A stretch of 64,000 bases of DNA, taken from Muricea muricata. Taxonomy: Eukaryota; Cnidaria; Anthozoa; Malacalcyonacea; Plexauridae. Position 1 is the first letter of the stretch; the number at the start of each line of letters is the position of its first letter. The stretch spans positions 3,630,858 through 3,694,857 of the forward strand of contig OY979724.1 in assembly GCA_963855995.1 (NCBI GenBank), written 5' to 3'. The notes below the pieces were generated by a model, which saw only the letters and a program-made list of their open reading frames with translations, searched no databases and was not told the origin of the DNA. This document shows, one piece after another, positions 59,434 through 64,000 of the stretch. Position numbers and translations under genes: made by a program.

Positions 59434-62400
59434 ACCTTGAAGGCGTGGTAAGATGCGGGTCATTTTTGCCTCCTTTTAAGGATGAAGTTGTTGCTTTGCT
59501 CACTTCGAACTTTGGCGCACATGCAACGTATTTATGATTTGTACTTGGCATTGCCAAATTCATCTTCTAAAGATGCTTAATATATAGTATTTAAGTATTT
59601 ACGCGTTCATTGCTTGATAAATGTTAAATGTTTACTTAGAATTTGAGTCTTATTCGTGTTGACTTGACTGAGCTGAGCACATGCATGCTTTTTGGATAAA
59701 TTAAAAAAATATTTCTTTGAAATAACAATTTTGGTGGAAAGTTTTAGTTTCGACATGTCTATTTCTTTGCTCAGAGTTGGGTTAGCCTTGGCCAACCCTG
59801 GCATAAAGATTAAACCAGTTTTAGTTTCGACATGCCTGTTTCTTTAAAAATTCACAAACCAAAACTACTGTTGATCCAGACAAGACTTCTGAAGAAACAT
59901 TTCAAAGCTTCAAAACAAGCTGTTGGAAAATTTGGGTAACCGACTTTCGAACAAGTAGACTCTATACACAAACCTTATATGTCTATTCCTTTTCTTGTAC
60001 TTAAAGTACAAAGCATGTTGCTCGGACAGTCTTCGAGGATTACTGAAGTCGATGACTCATGTTGCTTCACAACACTCATTTACATGAATAATCTCATTTC
60101 GGTAAACGATTTGAAAGGTTTGAAAACATCATCGGACGCCTTTCATTGTTGGACAATTGCCAAAGAGCACATCGATGGGTAATAAGTTTTGCAACATCAT
60201 GGAACATTTATCGTTTTCGGTGCAAACAATGTCACAGATGGCATTTCAATGAACTGTTCCGTCTGCTATAAGCAGACACCAAGCATGCATGCTTTTTCCA
60301 CCGCATTCATATTCTTGTTGTATAGATTAGTTTTGTATTAGTAAAAAAACGAAGCACCGTTGAACGGTGTAATACACGACGTGCAGAATTCAAATAGTGG
60401 ATTCCAGCAAGCACTACGAGACATCAGATCTTGGTCAACTTAGGAAATACAATTGAAAGTAGTATACGAGAATGAAATTTGATCGAAACACTCTGGAAGA
60501 TAACTTCCTGCAAGTTTAACCAAAAAATTGAGGAACAAGAAAAGAAACAAGTTTCTTGTCAATCATATCTTACTCATAAATTTTACTGGAAAATCAATAT
60601 ATCGTGTGTACTTTTATTTATAAATAGACTATAAATAAATTTACACACTAAATTTCCATTGACATAGTATGTGAATTCAAAGTAACTTGTAAATTATTTG
60701 TAACATATTGGCTATAATTCGTAAACCACAATTAACATAGTATGTAAAAATTTCAGAAAAATCAATTTTTAAAGTGAATTACATGCTCTGTACATTCTGG
60801 TTGGCAAATTATTGCTAATATTTTACTTTAAGTTATTTTGATTTTATATGTCAGTATCCATTTTGACTGCAAATGTGATTTATTTAAATTTAACGCGAGT
60901 CGATTTGAAGATAAAGTACACTCTATTTACATATCAAAAAAAAAATCATGTGCTTATTTGAAAAGTATTGGAAACTGGTGCATGTAAGTGATAATAAGTA
61001 ATTAACTAAGTTTGGAAATTATTACCAAGTTTGGTAAGGCAGTGCCTATTTTAGGTTAATCAAAAATTGTTGACCAACTAGCGTTTGGCCATTATCTGAC
61101 GAACGTTAGCGCTTAGCGATTAATTATATACGGCGTAGCTGTATAATTTAATCGCAATTGTCAGTAACTTAATTGTTTTAAGAGATCGTTTTCATAATTT
61201 TGTAGTAATTTATAACATTGTTATAAAGAACTCATAGTTCTGTTGAACAGTAACATATGAGCAGGATATTATAGTAAATCAGTTTGAATGAAAAATTTTT
61301 TCATAGAATTTGTGTGCTGCAGTGTATATGTTCTCCTTTTAATTATTTTCCCTGATGCGTCTCCAACACCAACCTATGTAAAGGTCCTTCGATAGGAAAA
61401 ACCAGAGCTTCCACAAAGAAATCTCATGTTTCCCTCATAGGGAGAAAGTTAAACATATAAGAAACACAATGAACTAAGAAAAGATGAGAGGAAATTGTCT
61501 ATTGACCCCCCGGCAATCATAGAGTAGACGTACATCAAGATCAAGGCAGGTAATGGACCATGCCCCTTTTAGGCAAATTTTTGAATTAGGAATTTTCATT
61601 AGCACAGCTGAAAAGAGCATCCTAAATTTAGAAAAACTGTGAAGCTTGGTTTCAATATAGTGTAAAATGTGGAATACAGCCCTGTGCAGTTTGCAAATTC
61701 TGTATACTTTTTATATAATATACTATGTATACTCTGTATACTATATATTATACGCGAGAAAGTGTAATCACATTTCGAATTCTGATTACACTTCTCGGCG
61801 CATAAAATACAAATGTCAAAAGCATACAAAATTCGCAAGCTTCACAAAAGTATATTTCCCATAGTTTACGATGTTTTGAAACCAAACTTTACAATTTTGC
61901 TAAATTAAGGATGCTCTTTCCAGCTGTGCTAATAAATATTTCCAGTTTCAAAGTTTCTCTAAAAGGGGAATCGTCCATTGACTTTTAACACTCGATACGT
62001 AATAAGATAAAAGCTTCGACAGCTTGAAGATAGCAGTAAAAAAACGACAGCGTTCTCACTTTAGCCATTTTGAAGTAATATTTAGAACACGAACAGGAGC
62101 GCTTTATCAGATCTAACACGCGAAGCGCAGTCGAGCTTTTTATATCGGATAAAGCATGAACTGGGTTATTTTAAGTGGCTTCTAACATGACCCATTTTCA
62201 TACCCATCTTGTCAGTTTGTCTACGAAAGAATGTTCAATATAAATGTTGAGGCAAAAGTTTTTTGAAAATCTACGTGTCTTTTATCTCATTCAAGGCTAC
62301 GATTTCCTTCGTGTTTCGCTCCCGAATTATTAACGAGTTTTTGAATTGTAATTCTTGGTAATGAATACTAGCTACATAAATTTATCACAATGGGCAGTCA

Positions 62401-62548
62401 TATTGATAGGTGTTTATTACGTGTTTATAGAAGAATATACATGCAACCCATATATGGGACATTTGGCTGGCGTGCCGTAGTTGAATGAACAATTAATGAA
62501 TGTTACATTTTATTTCATACAATTAAGCTCATAAAGTTTTCAGCATTT
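59434..62548. other. 3' flank of the ETS gene; no gene recognised
   Basis: Contains the ETS 3' UTR at its start; no canonical AATAAA lies close to the stop, and the first clusters (ATAAATAAATTT) are near 60625. A TTTTAGTTTCGACATGYC word occurs twice (59742 and 59819). AT content rises sharply after 60.5 kb. No domain-bearing ORF was seen. A family-A foldback is listed separately. Confidence 0.45.
61552..61981. mobile_element. Family-A foldback element, copy 4
   Basis: Ends AATGGACCATGCCCCTTTTA and AAAAGGGGAATCGTCCATT are inverted. Arms contain TTAGCACAGCTGAAAAGAGC, GAAGCTTGGTTTC and TTTGCAAATTCTGTATAC; the left arm has an expanded TATACT run (61717-61750). About 430 bp. Confidence 0.85.
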
Positions 62549-62791
62549 TCAGTTCTCAGTGAACAGGTCATTTGAAAAAGCTTTAAATTTTGGCCTAAAA
62601 AACCTTTTCCCGTTTGATGCGTTTTCCTGCTCTGACCACGGCCGGCGGTTTTCTGATTTGGTCGACTGAGCCCATAAATCTCGGCAGAAATAGCCGGGCA
62701 TGTTGCAACCCTGTGGCTTTGACATGGTGTAGGTTATCTCCATGGCAACCAGACAGCCAATCATGAGAATTTTGAGAAGCATTTTAACCAA
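62549..62791 (-). CDS. Small secreted peptide precursor, neuropeptide-like
   Basis: Seen: an 80-codon minus-strand ORF. Residues 1-23 form a signal-peptide-like start (Lys3, then LLKILMIGCLVAM). After it come two cysteines, Cys29 and Cys36, in QGCNMPGYFCRD, able to close an 8-residue ring. A dibasic RR (49-50), then PWSEQENASN, then GKR (61-63) resembles prohormone cleavage plus C-terminal amidation. The tail is basic and aromatic (FFRPKFKAF). Known: signal, dibasic sites and Gly-Lys-Arg are hallmarks of neuropeptide precursors. Inferred: a precursor giving a cyclic peptide and perhaps an amidated one. C-x6-C-R faintly recalls elevenin-type peptides, but I would not assign it. No intron is needed. 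A chance ORF is possible at this length. A second Met at residue 4 is an alternative start. Confidence 0.55.
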   Translation of the reverse strand: MVKMLLKILMIGCLVAMEITYTMSKPQGCNMPGYFCRDLWAQSTKSENRRPWSEQENASNGKRFFRPKFKAFSNDLFTEN

Positions 62792-63064
62792 TTAAAGTGA
62801 ACTATAAAATAGATTGCACATAAAGAATTTACACAATGCATGTTTTGCACAATGTTGTTTTGGAATATTTATGAAAACCATATATTATAATAACTTTAGC
62901 GAGCATTGTGACGTATTTTGCGAGTTAAAATAAACAAATCAGCGCGCTAAAATACATTTTAGCCCGCTGACGTGATAGCCAATGTATAAATAGTCGGAAG
63001 CCATTTAAGTGTAGTTGTTTTTTTGAAAAACATAGTTAAAATAAACGGTAAAAGACCTTTAAAG

Positions 63065-63216
63065 TAATAGTAACAGAGTTGATGTTCTTGGGCATAAATA
63101 TGTTTTTGGCCCTCCTCAGAGCTCATTTTAACCCCCCTCGCTACGCTCGGGCTAAAATGGTTCTGAGTCGGGCCAAAAACATATTTATGCCCGCGAACGT
63201 CAACTCTATTGTTATA
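63065..63216. repeat. Foldback element near the right end
   Basis: The left arm AGAGTTGATGTTCTTGGGCA with TAAATATGTTTTTGGCCC is mirrored by GGGCCAAAAACATATTTATG and CCCGCGAACGTCAACTCT. Inner arms CATTTTAACCCCCCTCGC and CGGGCTAAAATGG pair less well. Interior about 30 bp. No ORF. Confidence 0.85.
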
Positions 63217-63419
63217 TTAAGGTTAACTCTATTGTTTAATTAAAGTTAGTTGTTTTTAGATAATTTCTAGGGTAAACGTGTTTTAAAGTCGAGTAGGAAT
63301 CATACACATGTTGAATTCAAACCGGGAACAGTTTTGAAACGTTTATCATCCTCCGGCAGGAGTCGAACTTTTTTGGAAGTAATGTATCTATACAGCCAAA
63401 AACGCCTCAGGCTTAATGT

Positions 63420-63690
63420 TGCAAGTTCTCAACTTGTTAACAGTTAATGCAACAAACTTGTCAATTTCATCAAATTGTAACAATTAGTCGCATTTGATTA
63501 AAATTAAGCTTCTTGCAACTGGTCATTTGCAACCTCCAGTTGATACAACTTGTTGAAATAACTTGCAACATGCTTGTGGCTAATAAATTTTAACAATCAA
63601 CTTGCAACAAGTTTGTTGGCAACTTGCAACAGACTTGATGCTAACAGGTTACGCATCTTGATAACGGTTTCATTGATAACACGTCTGTTG
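63420..63690. repeat. CAACTTG/CAAGTTG low-complexity repeat
   Basis: Many overlapping copies of TTGCAACTTG, CAACAAGTTT and TTGCAACATGC-like words in both orientations, with no fixed period. This kind of word cluster could form local hairpins. No coding signal. Confidence 0.65.
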
Positions 63691-63705
63691 CAACTTGAGC
63701 ATATT

Positions 63706-63815
63706 ACAGCTATTTCAATTAAGATGGTCTTTTTATAAGCGTAAACTGTCAAATATGAGCGCGCATGGGATGATGGATTATTGTTTCTTTAGGCTCTGAT
63801 ACCAGTGAACTCTAA
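63706..63815. mobile_element. Family-F foldback element, left half
   Basis: AGCTATTTCAATTAAGATGG, TCTTTTTATAAGCGTAAACT and GAGCGCGCATGGGATGATGG match the left arms of copies at 32590 and 35379. The right arm is not found before similarity ends near 63815, so this copy is truncated. Confidence 0.7.
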
Positions 63816-64000
63816 ATTAGACTGGAACGATAACTTGGCCGCCATCTTTGAAGCCAAATTGGTTATCAATAGGTTATCAAGCTTAGTCCTTTTCTATTGT
63901 TTCTCTCGGCGCGGTTGACACCATTCTTCTGGGAATGTACCAATATTTGATGTTTCTATTTTGATTTAAGAGGTAATTTTATGGTTTATAAACTCATAAT

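Overview
The window is AT-rich animal nuclear DNA: short exons, long introns, consistent GT..AG junctions, and many foldback, SINE-like and Penelope-like repeats. The SLC22 transporters, an ETS factor, a P2X7-tail-like domain and a GIY-YIG Penelope element fit a marine invertebrate. I favour an anthozoan cnidarian, but nothing here fixes the species. No bacterial operon, CRISPR array or rRNA was seen.

Layout. (1) 796-7598 (+): a complete nine-exon SLC22-type membrane transporter, 547 codons. (2) 7.6-13.0 kb: debris of a third SLC22 copy. Its last exon is split by a 4.07 kb Penelope-like composite flanked by a 10-bp direct repeat. The composite carries a frame-broken reverse transcriptase and GIY-YIG region on the minus strand, an inverted second copy of its own 3' end, a foldback element and a P2X7-tail-like coding segment. 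That segment is itself split by a 647-bp element whose 3-bp target duplication is still visible. (3) 13979-19183 (+): a second intact SLC22 gene, 532 codons, with the same nine-exon phase pattern. (4) 19.2-34.3 kb: intergenic, repeat-rich, with a nested stack of at least four elements at 28.15-29.33 kb. (5) 34297-59433 (+): an ETS-domain transcription factor in four coding exons, 331 codons, with a 19.5 kb first intron. That intron holds a sense-strand type I hammerhead ribozyme fold (38.6 kb), a seven-copy array of exactly 166-bp period (42.0-43.2 kb), a tRNA-derived SINE and several foldbacks. (6) 59.4-64 kb: mostly anonymous, with a minus-strand ORF for a small secreted peptide precursor (62549-62791) and more foldbacks.

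The two SLC22 genes are tandem paralogues and the remnant between them shows the array once had at least three members. The ETS gene appears unrelated to them. The best candidates for something undescribed are the intronic hammerhead, the Penelope/P2X7-like nested composite, the SINE with a palindromic 5' extension, and the peptide precursor. All exon calls come from reading splice sites and frames by eye; no transcript or database search was available.
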